Below, piece by piece: positions 17,835 to 27,568 of a stretch of DNA of 60,674 nucleotides. Origin of the DNA: CAZDUS01 sp964535015 (lineage in GTDB: Bacteria > Verrucomicrobiota > Kiritimatiellia > CAIKKV01 > CAITUY01); contig CAZHRU010000005.1 of assembly GCA_964535015.1 (NCBI GenBank), positions 1 through 60,674 of the forward strand. The letters run 5' to 3'. The translations under genes were made by a program, and so were the position numbers. How positions within the stretch are numbered: position 1 is the first letter of the stretch; each line of letters starts with the position of its first letter. Under the pieces are notes generated by a model that ran no database searches, was not told the origin of the DNA, and was given only the letters and a program-made list of their open reading frames with translations.

Positions 17835-19010
17835 ATGCGACACATAATTCGACCTTTTTTGCTTGCGATCAGCGCCGTCTGCCTTCTGGCCGGGTGCGCC
17901 ACCCACCGCACCGGCGCAATTGCCCCGGTCTTCTACCCGCCACCCCCGGATCCGCCCCGCATTCAGTTCCTGAAGACCTTCTCCACCTCCCGGGATATCA
18001 ATCCGCAAAGCCGGTTCTCTCAATTTATCCTGGGCCCGCTTAGTCCGCGCCCCATCATCAAACCCTACGGGATTACCATCCACAGCAACTCCATTTACGT
18101 CTGCGATACCATGCTGGGCGGTCTCGCCGTTTTGGACCTCGAAAAACCCGCCATGGACTACTTTGTGCCTGCGGGACCGGGCCGCCTCCTCAAGCCCATC
18201 AACATTGCCATCGCTCCGGACGGAACCCGCTATGTCGCGGACTCCGAGCGAGGTCAGGTTCTCGTGTTCAACCCCACCGGAGACCTCCTCGGAACCATCG
18301 GCAAGAAAGCCGAACGCCGACAGAAGGCTTCCGAGCGAAGCGCCGAACCCGCACCTGGGAAGCCCGTCACAGACAAAAAGGAAAGCGCGGATTCGGAGAC
18401 CGACTCAGTGGACATGCGCCCCATCGATGTCCTCGTGAATTCCAATCGCCTCTTTGTCGCCGACCTGAAGGGACACTGCGTCCGCGTCTTCGACAAGCAA
18501 ACACTGGCGCCGGTCATGACCATTCCCGCGGGAGTGTCTACGAATGAAGAAGCCAAACTGCTATCCCCAACCAACCTGGCGCAAGATCAGCAGGGGCGCC
18601 TGTATGTGTGCGATACCGGCGCTTTCCGCGTCAAACTCTATGACAGCGACGGAACCTTCATCCGGTCGTTCGGTCGTTACGGTAACCGGTACGGGGAACT
18701 GGCTCGGCCCAAAGGAGTGGCTGTGGACCGTGAGGGTCGCGTCTATATCGCCGACGCCCAACTCGACGCCATTCAGGTCTTTGATCCCGCCGGTCAGTTG
18801 CTCATCTCTTTCGGCCAACCGGGCACCTCCCCAATCCCGCTTATCCTCCCGGCCAAGGTGGCCATTGACTATGATCACATCAAGTACTTCCAAAAGTATG
18901 TCGCGCCGGGATTCACACTAGACTATCTATTGCTGGTCACCAGCCAGTACGGCGAACGGAAGGTCAACGTGTATGGATTTGGACACTCCGTCAAACAAGA
19001 TTCGCCCTGA
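17835..19010 (+). CDS. NHL-repeat beta-propeller lipoprotein
   Basis: A 391-residue protein with a lipoprotein signal (LLAGC, lipidated Cys near residue 21) and repeated NHL motifs, including GRLYVCDTGAFRVKLYD and GRVYIADAQLDAIQVFD. This suggests a six-bladed beta-propeller held at the outer membrane. A charged Glu/Lys/Ser insertion near residues 160-190 interrupts the propeller. NHL proteins adjoin extracellular cytochrome genes in Geobacter (for example beside omcS). It overlaps the next gene by 38 bases. The ATG at 17835 was preferred over 17817 for the clean lipoprotein signal. A scaffold or export role is inferred. Confidence 0.83.
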   Translation: MRHIIRPFLLAISAVCLLAGCATHRTGAIAPVFYPPPPDPPRIQFLKTFSTSRDINPQSRFSQFILGPLSPRPIIKPYGITIHSNSIYVCDTMLGGLAVLDLEKPAMDYFVPAGPGRLLKPINIAIAPDGTRYVADSERGQVLVFNPTGDLLGTIGKKAERRQKASERSAEPAPGKPVTDKKESADSETDSVDMRPIDVLVNSNRLFVADLKGHCVRVFDKQTLAPVMTIPAGVSTNEEAKLLSPTNLAQDQQGRLYVCDTGAFRVKLYDSDGTFIRSFGRYGNRYGELARPKGVAVDREGRVYIADAQLDAIQVFDPAGQLLISFGQPGTSPIPLILPAKVAIDYDHIKYFQKYVAPGFTLDYLLLVTSQYGERKVNVYGFGHSVKQDSP

Positions 19011-20067
19011 CCCGGCCGCGGACTCCGCACCGTCAGCGCAACGGCATTATTGGCGGTTCGCCAAGACGCCATGGCGGGCATTAGCCGCCTGTGCCTTTGT
19101 TCTGCTGATCGCCGGGTGCGCCACTCGCACCCGTCACGAATGGCTGGTACTGTTCTTCGACGGCGTCCCCCCTGAACAAGGATCCAGCACCAACTCGGTA
19201 ATCTCCACCGCCACGGCGGGCACCAGCGCCGCCACAACCAATGCGCCCTCACGCCCCTTACCCCCTGCGCCCATTGTACACTCCCCCTATGCCGACCGCG
19301 ACTGCAACGCCTGCCACGAATCCGCCTTCTCGCAAAAAATGCGCGGAAAAACGAAAGACGTCTGCCTGGGTTGCCACACCGATCTCATGGATAAGGCCAA
19401 ATCCAAACATAGCCCGGCCGACGAAGGTGAATGCCTGACCTGCCACAACCCTCATGAGTCCCCGCAGAAATTCCTTCTGACCAAAAAACCAACCGCCTTG
19501 TGCATCAAGTGTCATGACGACCTGTCCAAGGTCAAGCACCCGCACGCCCCGGTCCAAGCAGGTGAATGCCTGGAATGCCATAAACCTCACGGCTCCGCCC
19601 AACCCCATCTGCTGTCCAGCAAACCTGAAACACTTTGCGGAACATGTCATACGGACATGGCCAAAGGGAAATATCCTCACGCTCCCGCTGAAGGCGGTGA
19701 GTGCAGCGCCTGCCATAAACCACACGGCTCCGATCTCCCCCATATGTTGGCAAAAAAGAGCGGAGACCTCTGCTTCTCCTGTCATGACAAATTCACCGCC
19801 AAGTTTATGCATGCCCCAGCCAAGGGCGGCGAGTGCCTCGAATGTCACCGCCCCCACGTCTCTTCAGAACCGGCGCTGGCCAGAAAATCCATCAAGACAC
19901 TGTGTTTCGATTGCCACGACAAGGACGAAGTGAAAGGTAAAACCGCCCACTCCACCATGGGGGATACCGCCTGCACCAAGTGCCACGACCCCCACGGCAC
20001 CGACCGCAAGTTCATGCTCAAGTCCACCAACAGCGTCCCGACCGCCGCCGCACCCGCAACCCCATGA
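18973..20067 (+). CDS. outer-membrane lipoprotein cytochrome with eleven heme sites
   Basis: A 364-residue protein with an unusual polar extension of about 30 residues, then a lipoprotein signal (LLIAGC, Cys49) and a Ser/Thr/Ala-rich tether. Eleven CXXCH sites follow at very regular spacing (CNACH, CLGCH, CLTCH, CIKCH, CLECH, CGTCH, CSACH, CFSCH, CLECH, CFDCH, CTKCH). They form the paired pattern ECLxCHxPH then LCxxCHxD about every 37 residues, as in doubled-CXXCH cytochromes that make elongated heme wires. It is coupled to the following beta-barrel by an ATGA overlap, as in porin-cytochrome conduits. GGAAGG precedes the start, which lies inside the upstream gene. Confidence 0.88.
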   Translation: MDLDTPSNKIRPDPAADSAPSAQRHYWRFAKTPWRALAACAFVLLIAGCATRTRHEWLVLFFDGVPPEQGSSTNSVISTATAGTSAATTNAPSRPLPPAPIVHSPYADRDCNACHESAFSQKMRGKTKDVCLGCHTDLMDKAKSKHSPADEGECLTCHNPHESPQKFLLTKKPTALCIKCHDDLSKVKHPHAPVQAGECLECHKPHGSAQPHLLSSKPETLCGTCHTDMAKGKYPHAPAEGGECSACHKPHGSDLPHMLAKKSGDLCFSCHDKFTAKFMHAPAKGGECLECHRPHVSSEPALARKSIKTLCFDCHDKDEVKGKTAHSTMGDTACTKCHDPHGTDRKFMLKSTNSVPTAAAPATP

Positions 20068-22049
20068 CGACGACACGGCACAACGTGCGACGGATCCTGC
20101 TGGCACCCCTCTGCGCCTTCCCTCTTGTGGTCTCCGCACAACCGTCCACCACGGCGCCCCAACTGCTTACGCTGTGGCTCGAAAGCCCATCCATCGTCTT
20201 CGATGCCGAGAAGAAGACTGAAACCCGGAAGAGTCCCGATCCCCTCAACTCCTACGAACAGGAAACCGTCCGCCTGAAACCCTCCTTGGACTTTACCCTC
20301 CGGGGTTCGGTCTACCACCCGAACTTCCTTGAATTCTACTTCCACGGCATGGAGGGCTTGGACTCCGAGGACACCACAACCACCCTCGCCGATGAATACA
20401 ATAGCAGTAGCCAAAGTTGGTTCCATAATTACAACGCCAACGCCTTGTTGTTCAGGGAGAAGCCGGTGACGTTCCAAGTCTTCGCCGAAAAGAACAGAAC
20501 TCGTCGCGAGTACGACTTCTTCTCGACTGTGGAAGTGGATTCACAGCGCTACGGAATGAGTAGCGGAATCAACAACACCAGAGTCCCGGCCTCGGTCAGC
20601 GTTTCTCATCTGGATGAAACCGTGGATGACCAGTTCCGACCTTCCACCCTCACCGAGGATGTGGCGGGCGTCACGCTCCGAAGCCAGCGCGGCATCGACA
20701 ATACCACTGACTTCAACTACCAGTACCGCAACTACGAACGGATGGAGAATGATGACTTCTCACAGTCCGGCACCGAAAACTCCGTTCAGATTGGCGATAC
20801 CGAACGTTTTGGCCTGCGCGATCAATTCAGGCTTGATTCCAACCTGTCCGCCTTCGACCTCGCCGACGATAACGGCTCCTATAACTCGTTGTCGCTCCGC
20901 GAGTCCCTGATCAACCAACATCGCCAGAATCTTGCGAGCATCTACCGGTACAACTTCAGACAGAACGAGCGCGACACCAGCCGGAACCATACGCATGAGG
21001 CCAGCGCGGGTCTCCGCCACAGACTTTACGAAAGTCTGGTTTCTTCCGGCGAACTCCACGGCGAACGCTCCGTTGACGACAGCGCCGAGGACCGCCTGCA
21101 AAAGGACCTCTATGGCGTCAACCTCGGCGAAGACTACACCAAACGCCTCGGCCTCTGGGGCCGCCTGAGTGCCGGCTATCATGTCCGGATCGATCAGGAA
21201 CGATGGAACGCCACCGGCAACGGAGGATTTTCCGTCATCGGCGAAATGCACACCCTTGCCGACGGCATCGTAACGTTACTGAACTACCCGGTGGCGAATA
21301 TCCAGGGCATCCGGGTCATGGACCTTACCGCCTCTCGCCTCTACCTGCCGGGCGTGGACTACACTGTCATCCCCCACGGCAACCGCGTGGAAATCAGGCG
21401 CGGCGTGACCGGCATCATTCCCAACGGAGGATCCGTTCTTGTGGACTACGATGCCACCAAGGCCAACTCCTCCAACTTCCGCTCCTTCGGCGACATGGCC
21501 TCGCTCCGGTTGGACCTTTTCGGGGATTTGATCGGCCTCTATACACGGCATGGACGGCAACGGTATTCCGGGGACGGCGCTCCTTTGTACCAGGAGTATA
21601 ACAGCACCCTGCTCGGCATGGATATTCACTGGGAGTTCTTCCGCGGCGGCGCCGAGCATGAGATTTATGATTCCGAACAGTCCCCCTATACCGCCACCCG
21701 CCTGTTCGAGACCTTCACTTTCAACCCCAACACCTATTCCATGCTCACCTTCGACTTCCGCCAATCCAACCTGCAATTCCCGGACCAGACGGAAGATCAG
21801 GACATCTACCAATTCATCGGCCAATACCAAGTCAGGGTAACCTCGACCTTGTCTCTCACCGCGGAGGGCGGCCAACAGTTCGAACGCGGATTCGGCGGCG
21901 ACCGTGATGTCACCACCTGGCGCGCCGGCGCCGACTACGCCATCGGACGCCTGACGTTCTCGGCCCGCTACGACCTCCAGGACGAATCCTATCGCGATGA
22001 GGAACGGGACCGCCGCATCATCCACTTCATAGCGAAGAGGGTCTTCTGA
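20064..22049 (+). CDS. outer-membrane beta-barrel protein of the cytochrome operon
   Basis: A 661-residue exported protein with a signal peptide (about 1-26). Most of the mature part is alternating polar/aromatic beta strands with acidic turns, and the last residue is phenylalanine, typical of outer-membrane barrels. A non-barrel segment near residues 410-480 (with PGVDYTVIP and GSVLVDYDA) looks like a small periplasmic or plug domain. There is no heme motif and I see no clear relation to MtrB. Its position between a lipoprotein cytochrome (ATGA overlap) and an NHL protein (one-base overlap) suggests a porin that passes a cytochrome or its electrons through the outer membrane. Confidence 0.75.
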   Translation: MTTTRHNVRRILLAPLCAFPLVVSAQPSTTAPQLLTLWLESPSIVFDAEKKTETRKSPDPLNSYEQETVRLKPSLDFTLRGSVYHPNFLEFYFHGMEGLDSEDTTTTLADEYNSSSQSWFHNYNANALLFREKPVTFQVFAEKNRTRREYDFFSTVEVDSQRYGMSSGINNTRVPASVSVSHLDETVDDQFRPSTLTEDVAGVTLRSQRGIDNTTDFNYQYRNYERMENDDFSQSGTENSVQIGDTERFGLRDQFRLDSNLSAFDLADDNGSYNSLSLRESLINQHRQNLASIYRYNFRQNERDTSRNHTHEASAGLRHRLYESLVSSGELHGERSVDDSAEDRLQKDLYGVNLGEDYTKRLGLWGRLSAGYHVRIDQERWNATGNGGFSVIGEMHTLADGIVTLLNYPVANIQGIRVMDLTASRLYLPGVDYTVIPHGNRVEIRRGVTGIIPNGGSVLVDYDATKANSSNFRSFGDMASLRLDLFGDLIGLYTRHGRQRYSGDGAPLYQEYNSTLLGMDIHWEFFRGGAEHEIYDSEQSPYTATRLFETFTFNPNTYSMLTFDFRQSNLQFPDQTEDQDIYQFIGQYQVRVTSTLSLTAEGGQQFERGFGGDRDVTTWRAGADYAIGRLTFSARYDLQDESYRDEERDRRIIHFIAKRVF

Positions 22050-23071
22050 TGCCCGTATTCACCAAGACGGCCAAGACCTCCCTCGTGGCAATTGGCACGA
22101 TCTCCTTCATGGCTGCCCTCGGCAGTGCCGATGCCGCCGCCCCATCCCCTGCCCCCTCATGGCCACCCCCGCCAGCCGGGGAACGCATCAGGTATGTGCA
22201 GAGCATGTCGACCCCCGCCGACATCGGCGCCCGGGTTTCCGTCTGGGGCCGACTCAAGGGCCTCATCACCGGCATACGATCGGACCGGGTCGCCATGAAC
22301 AAACCCTTTGGCGTTTCGACCGATCAGCAGGGCAACCTGTGCGTCACAGATACCGCCGCCGGAGCCATCCTGCTGTTCAATCGTGCCGACCACCGTTTCC
22401 AGCGGTTGGACTCGATCAGCGGCAGACCCCTCCCCTCCCCGGTCGCCGCCCTCGTCCACAACGGCCAACTGTTTGTCGCCGACTCCGCACTGGCAAAGGT
22501 CCTGGTCGCGGACCTCGACGGGCGTCTGCAATTCGAAATCCAGAACCTGATCCGCCCCACGGGACTAGCCCTGTGTGACGGTAAATTGTTCGTGGCGGAT
22601 GCCGGCGCGCACTGCATTGCCGTCTTCGACCTCAAGGGAACCCTCCTCCACCGGTTAGGCTCACGCGGCACCGGACCGGGCGAGTTCAATTCCCCAACCC
22701 ACATTTCCAGCGGCACTAACCATCGCATTCTTGTCACCGACTCCCTTAATGAACGTGTCCAGATTCTTGACATGGAAGGACGAAATCTTGGTATCATTGG
22801 ACGAGTCGGAAGCGGCGGGGGTCAATTCATCCGCCCAAAGGGGGTGGCAGTGGATAGTTTCGGTCACATCTACGTCGCCGATGCCCTGCATGACAACATT
22901 CAGGTGTTCGACGAGACCGGTCGCTTTCTCCTGAACTGGGGAGAATCAGGGTCTGGACCCGGCGAATTCTGGATGCCTTCAGGCATTGCCATCAGTTCGA
23001 AGAACGAAATCTTTGTGGCCGATTCGTACAATAGCCGCGTTCAGGTTTTCCAATACGTGGGGAAGGAATGA
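22049..23071 (+). CDS. exported NHL-repeat beta-propeller protein
   Basis: A 340-residue protein with a signal peptide ending near residue 30 and about six NHL repeats of the form GxLFVADxxxxxVxVFD (for example HIYVADALHDNIQVFD and EIFVADSYNSRVQVFQ), filling the whole mature chain. Unlike the NHL gene at 17835 it has no lipobox, so it is probably periplasmic or secreted. AGAGGG lies before the start, which shares one base with the barrel stop, and its stop overlaps the next cytochrome start. The shared operon implies assembly with the barrel and cytochromes. Confidence 0.85.
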   Translation: MPVFTKTAKTSLVAIGTISFMAALGSADAAAPSPAPSWPPPPAGERIRYVQSMSTPADIGARVSVWGRLKGLITGIRSDRVAMNKPFGVSTDQQGNLCVTDTAAGAILLFNRADHRFQRLDSISGRPLPSPVAALVHNGQLFVADSALAKVLVADLDGRLQFEIQNLIRPTGLALCDGKLFVADAGAHCIAVFDLKGTLLHRLGSRGTGPGEFNSPTHISSGTNHRILVTDSLNERVQILDMEGRNLGIIGRVGSGGGQFIRPKGVAVDSFGHIYVADALHDNIQVFDETGRFLLNWGESGSGPGEFWMPSGIAISSKNEIFVADSYNSRVQVFQYVGKE

Positions 23072-24861
23072 TAACGATCCGCATTTCAGCAAACCGATCC
23101 CAAGAGGCAGGGCGCACCGTCCCGGGGTGCCGCCTCGGGCTGGCCCTTTGCGTTTGGATCCTTCTGACAGTGACCGGCGCCGAGGCGAAAGGTGTCAGCG
23201 GCTCCAAACACGACCTCTCCGCCTCCGGTGGCAGTTCCATCAGGGCGTCCGCCGAAGGCGACGTGTGTATCTTCTGCCATGCCCCCCACAATGGATCCAG
23301 CGAAGCCCCACTCTGGAACCGCTACACACAAAAGACATTCTATACCCCCTATTCCAGTCCAACGCTCAAGGCAACCATCGGTCAGCCAACCGGCGCGTCC
23401 AAACTCTGCCTGAGTTGCCACGATGGAACCGTTGCCCTTGGCATGGTGCGTAGCCGCTCGAAACCAATCCCGCTTTCAGGCGGACACAGCAAAATGCCGG
23501 CAGGCCGCGCCAAACTGGGAACCGATCTCTCCGACGATCACCCCATCTCCTTCACGTATGACGCCGCCTTGCTCGCCAAAAACACGCAGTTAAAAAGCCC
23601 GGCGTCATTGAAAACCGCCGCGCGCCCCGACAAGTCCGGCCAGGTTCAGTGCACCTCCTGCCACGATCCACACAACAATGAATACGGCAACTTTCTGACC
23701 ATGAACAACGCTCAATCCGCCTTGTGCATATCCTGCCACGACATGACGTACTGGGCCACCTCCGACCATCGCACCTCTGCAAAACAGTGGAACGGGCAAG
23801 GCCAGAATCCCTGGCCGCATACCGAGGGCAAGACCGTTGCCGACAACGGGTGCGAGAACTGCCATTCCCCCCACCAAGCCGGAACCGCCGCCCACCTGAT
23901 GAACTTTGCCGGCGAGGAACAAAATTGCCTGCCCTGCCACAACGGGAATGTCGCCTCAAAGAACATCCAGGCGGACTTGGCCAAACGCAGTCGCCATGAT
24001 GTGGCCGCCACGACCGGGATTCACGATCCCACCAAGAGCCCCTCCGCCTCCGCACGCCATGTGGAGTGCGTGGATTGCCACAATCCGCACGCCGCTCGCG
24101 GCGGCGCCACCGCCCTCTCCAGCAAAGCATCCCCCCCCGGACTCGACAGCACCCTCCTCGGCGTGGCCGGCGTCAGCGCCGCCGGAAGCGCCCTGAAGGC
24201 CGCCAGTCACGAGTATGAGATCTGCTTCCGCTGCCACGAAAACCAGACGCCCGGCCAGACCGCCACCGTGTCGCGCAAGTCCAACCCCTCCAGCCTGCGG
24301 CTGAAGTTTTCCGCAGGCAACGCCTCTTATCACCCCGTCGTGGCGGCCGGACACAATCCCGATGTCCCAAGTCTGATTTCCTCGTACAACGCCTCCAGCA
24401 TCATCAAATGCACCGACTGCCATAATAGCGATCAGGGTCCCGCCGCGGGCGGCCAAGGCGCAAGAGGCCCGCATGGCTCAACGTATGCCCCACTTCTTGA
24501 ACGGAAACTGGTCACCACCGACTTCGGCTCGGAAAGTCCCGCGGCCTACGCTCTGTGCTACAAGTGCCATAACCGGCAAAGCATTCTGAACAACGAGAGT
24601 TTCCCCGAACACAGCCGCCATATCGTGGATGAGAAGACCGCCTGCACCACCTGCCATGACTCGCATGGCGTCAATGAATCCACCGCCCTCATCAACTTCA
24701 ACACGGCCTACGTGTCACCCGGCGCCAGCAGCATCTCATTCCAGCACACAGGCCGGTTCCAGGGAAGTTGTTCCCTCACCTGCCACGGCACCACCCATGA
24801 CAACCAGACCTATGGAACACCCGCCATGTTTTTGAAACCCGCAACAAAACGGCGACGATAG
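23068..24861 (+). CDS. secreted twelve-site multiheme cytochrome with OmcE-like N-terminal module
   Basis: A 597-residue exported cytochrome. The first tetraheme unit (CIFCH, CLSCH, CTSCH, CISCH) closely follows the small cytochrome at 17053, sharing PLWN, CLSCHDGTVA, DLSxDHPISFTYD and CxSCHD. Eight further sites follow: CENCH, CLPCH, CVDCH, CFRCH, CTDCH, CYKCH, CTTCH and a terminal CSLTCH with CX3CH spacing. The signal peptide ends near residue 40 after a longer than usual N-terminal region. The start overlaps the NHL stop (ATGA). It may be a cap, base or branch element for a filament of the tetraheme type, or an independent surface cytochrome. Confidence 0.87.
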   Translation: MITIRISANRSQEAGRTVPGCRLGLALCVWILLTVTGAEAKGVSGSKHDLSASGGSSIRASAEGDVCIFCHAPHNGSSEAPLWNRYTQKTFYTPYSSPTLKATIGQPTGASKLCLSCHDGTVALGMVRSRSKPIPLSGGHSKMPAGRAKLGTDLSDDHPISFTYDAALLAKNTQLKSPASLKTAARPDKSGQVQCTSCHDPHNNEYGNFLTMNNAQSALCISCHDMTYWATSDHRTSAKQWNGQGQNPWPHTEGKTVADNGCENCHSPHQAGTAAHLMNFAGEEQNCLPCHNGNVASKNIQADLAKRSRHDVAATTGIHDPTKSPSASARHVECVDCHNPHAARGGATALSSKASPPGLDSTLLGVAGVSAAGSALKAASHEYEICFRCHENQTPGQTATVSRKSNPSSLRLKFSAGNASYHPVVAAGHNPDVPSLISSYNASSIIKCTDCHNSDQGPAAGGQGARGPHGSTYAPLLERKLVTTDFGSESPAAYALCYKCHNRQSILNNESFPEHSRHIVDEKTACTTCHDSHGVNESTALINFNTAYVSPGASSISFQHTGRFQGSCSLTCHGTTHDNQTYGTPAMFLKPATKRRR

Positions 24862-24874
24862 GTCCGAATACCCT

Positions 24875-27568
24875 ATGAGGTCCATGACCATGGATGCGAC
24901 ACCAACACCTGCAAACCATCAGAACGGGTTGCTCATCCGCGCGGTTTCGGGTCTGTACCTCGTGAGCCTGCTCTGGTGCATCCCTGCGGCATCCCTGGCA
25001 AGTGACCCGCCCCATACCAATGCGAACGCCTGCGCCACCTGTCACCTGACCCATAATGCGTTTGGCCCGCTCCTCCTGACCAACGGGGTTGCCAATCTGT
25101 GCTTGTCGTGCCACTCCGCGGGCGGCGAGGCATCCGCCAAGCCCTTTGCCTCCGCCAACCAGGCATGGCCCTGGCCGGGTCTACCCGCCGCTACAAACGC
25201 CTCCGGCACCTCCCACCGCTGGGATGCCGGCGCGGCAGGCCATGTCGTCTTCCAGGGCGGCGCCGTGACCTCCTCCACCGGCATCATCTTTCCCGGCGGC
25301 GTCTACACCGGCGCCTACCCGAAGACCTACACCGTGACGATCACCAATGCGGGCAACGCCGGGGTCGCCCGTTTCAACTGGACCGCCACCCTCCCCGGCG
25401 GCGGTGCCGGCACGAACCTGCTCGCCGCCACCAACACCCCCCTCGACCAGGGCATTCTCCTCACCTTCGCCAACGGAACCGGCGTATCCTTCCAAGTCAA
25501 TGACCGCTGGATCATCCCCGTCCGTCCCGATCTGCGCGCACCCACCAATACGTTCATGCTGACCCGCCTCGTCAATGGATCCGTCGTTTGCTCCACCTGC
25601 CACGACCAGCATAGCCAACTCAAGACGCCCTTCGATCCGGCCGCGCCGACGAACACCACCTCTGCCGGCCGTCATTTCATGCGCGTGGCTAACGATCAGA
25701 ACCAGATGTGCCTGGACTGCCACGCCACCCGCAATGTCACCAACGCGATTCAGGGATCTCACCCAGTGGGCATCAGCACCCTTTCCAACACCCTGTACAA
25801 ACTCCCCGCCTCCCTGCCTCTCTCGAAAACCATCAACCATGTCGGTTGCCTGACCTGCCACACTCCCCACTACGCCCCCGCCAACAACGGCATGCTCCTC
25901 CGCATGACCAATACCCTCGCCCTCTGCGTGGATTGCCACCAACTGGCCAACACCAATACCCCCGGTTGCCACTTCATCACGACCAATGCCGCCACCCTCT
26001 GGCCGGGCGGCCAATACGGGTCCCTCCTGACCAATCGAACCGATGCCGCCTTGCAGGGCTCCTGCCTGAACTGCCACAGGGTACACGGCTGGCCCGATGC
26101 CGCCAATCCCACCAATGACTACCCGCGTCTCCTCGCCGACCGCGAGGAAAACCTCTGCTTTACCTGCCACGACGGCAACGGCCCCGCCGCCAAGGATGTC
26201 TACGTCGCCTTCACCAACGTCTATCATCATACGGTCCTCGATGCCGAACAGCGCCCGGGCCGCACCGTGGAGTGCCTGGACTGCCATAACGTCCATCAGT
26301 CCATTTCCAACGGCCATGTCTACACCAATTCGGCAACCTCCACCCGCAACCTGGTATCCAACCCGCTCAAGGGAGTCCCCGGTGTCGCCATCACCTACTC
26401 ATCCTTGACCAATTTCTCCGGAGTAACCACAAACCTGTACACCGCCATTCCCCAGTCCACCAATGAGTACCAGATCTGCATGAAGTGCCATTCGGGATAT
26501 GGTTACCCCGTCAATACCGCCGGAACCGCCTCTTTCACCACCAACACCTCCGCGGTAAGCGGCTCCGGCACCCAGTGGTCCAGCAACCTGGTGGGACAGA
26601 CACTCTTTCGCGCCAATGACCCGACACTTTACGTCATCACCGACGTAACCAGTGCAACCAGTCTATCCATCACCCCTCCCTATTCGGGGGCGACTGCCGC
26701 CGGCCAGTCCTTCACCATCATGGGGTTGCCGCCGGGCCTCACCCCCGTCTACACCAACGGAACGGCCGCCTTCACCAACAACAGCACCACCGTCAAGGGA
26801 ACCAGTACCACGTGGGGATCCGGAATGATCGGCCTGTGGATCGCACCCACCTCCACGCCTGCCGTCCTCTACAGGATCACGGCAGTCCTCAACACAACAA
26901 CCCTCACCATCGTCCCGGCCTATGCCGGCGCAAACAGTACCGGTCAGCGCTACCACATAACCGGAGGCACCGACCTCGCCCAGGAATTCAGCCCGATGAA
27001 CATGTCGGGGCACCCCATCTACACGGGCCTGAGCAACTACGTCAACACCCTCGCCCCGCGCGGACTCCTCGCCACCGCCCTCCGCCCGCCATGGAACGCC
27101 AACGTCGGCAACCAAACCATGATGTGCTCGGATTGCCACGACGACACGACCACCAATTACGTCCCCGGCGCTGCTCAGGGTCCCCACGGTTCCGCCTACC
27201 AATACATCCTGCGGGGCCCCAACGGCAACAACTGGCCGAATGTCACCTCCTTCGCCTCCAGTTGGTGCGCCAATTGCCACATCGACAACGTCGGCAAAGA
27301 AATGCACACCCGCGGTGAACACACTGCCGCGAACTGCTACGGATGCCACATCGTCATACCCCACGGCGGCAAGGTCTCCCGCCTCATTGGCGACCGCGAC
27401 ACCATGCCGGCCCGCTACGCCTGGAACAACACACTCACCAACATGCAGGTTTCCGCCTTCAAGAAGACCACCGCCAACAGTTACGCCGAGGGATCCAGCG
27501 GGAACTGCGCGGCCGCCTGCAGTAGCACCGACAAGCATCCCTCAATTTCAGGAGCCGAAAACTGGTGA
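24875..27568 (+). CDS. very large secreted cytochrome with thirteen heme sites and inserted beta domains
   Basis: An 897-residue exported protein. Heme sites are CATCH, CLSCH, then CSTCH, CLDCH, CLTCH, CVDCH, CLNCH, CFTCH, CLDCH, CMKCH, and finally CSDCH, CANCH and CYGCH. A beta-sandwich-like domain is inserted at about 120-217 (with YTVTITNAG). Two tandem repeats of about 73 residues at 549-697 separate sites ten and eleven, sharing a Thr-rich strand pattern ending in SFTIMG or RYHITG. The chain ends with two extra cysteines that do not form CXXCH. The signal peptide ends near residue 43. A GTGA overlap couples it to the ResB-like gene downstream. A surface electron terminal is likely but unproven. 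Confidence 0.85.
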   Translation: MRSMTMDATPTPANHQNGLLIRAVSGLYLVSLLWCIPAASLASDPPHTNANACATCHLTHNAFGPLLLTNGVANLCLSCHSAGGEASAKPFASANQAWPWPGLPAATNASGTSHRWDAGAAGHVVFQGGAVTSSTGIIFPGGVYTGAYPKTYTVTITNAGNAGVARFNWTATLPGGGAGTNLLAATNTPLDQGILLTFANGTGVSFQVNDRWIIPVRPDLRAPTNTFMLTRLVNGSVVCSTCHDQHSQLKTPFDPAAPTNTTSAGRHFMRVANDQNQMCLDCHATRNVTNAIQGSHPVGISTLSNTLYKLPASLPLSKTINHVGCLTCHTPHYAPANNGMLLRMTNTLALCVDCHQLANTNTPGCHFITTNAATLWPGGQYGSLLTNRTDAALQGSCLNCHRVHGWPDAANPTNDYPRLLADREENLCFTCHDGNGPAAKDVYVAFTNVYHHTVLDAEQRPGRTVECLDCHNVHQSISNGHVYTNSATSTRNLVSNPLKGVPGVAITYSSLTNFSGVTTNLYTAIPQSTNEYQICMKCHSGYGYPVNTAGTASFTTNTSAVSGSGTQWSSNLVGQTLFRANDPTLYVITDVTSATSLSITPPYSGATAAGQSFTIMGLPPGLTPVYTNGTAAFTNNSTTVKGTSTTWGSGMIGLWIAPTSTPAVLYRITAVLNTTTLTIVPAYAGANSTGQRYHITGGTDLAQEFSPMNMSGHPIYTGLSNYVNTLAPRGLLATALRPPWNANVGNQTMMCSDCHDDTTTNYVPGAAQGPHGSAYQYILRGPNGNNWPNVTSFASSWCANCHIDNVGKEMHTRGEHTAANCYGCHIVIPHGGKVSRLIGDRDTMPARYAWNNTLTNMQVSAFKKTTANSYAEGSSGNCAAACSSTDKHPSISGAENW

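Noticed and set aside
25968..25976. A GCH triplet in the thirteen-site cytochrome, considered as an extra heme site
   Set aside because: There is no cysteine at a suitable distance before it, so it is not a c-type heme motif.
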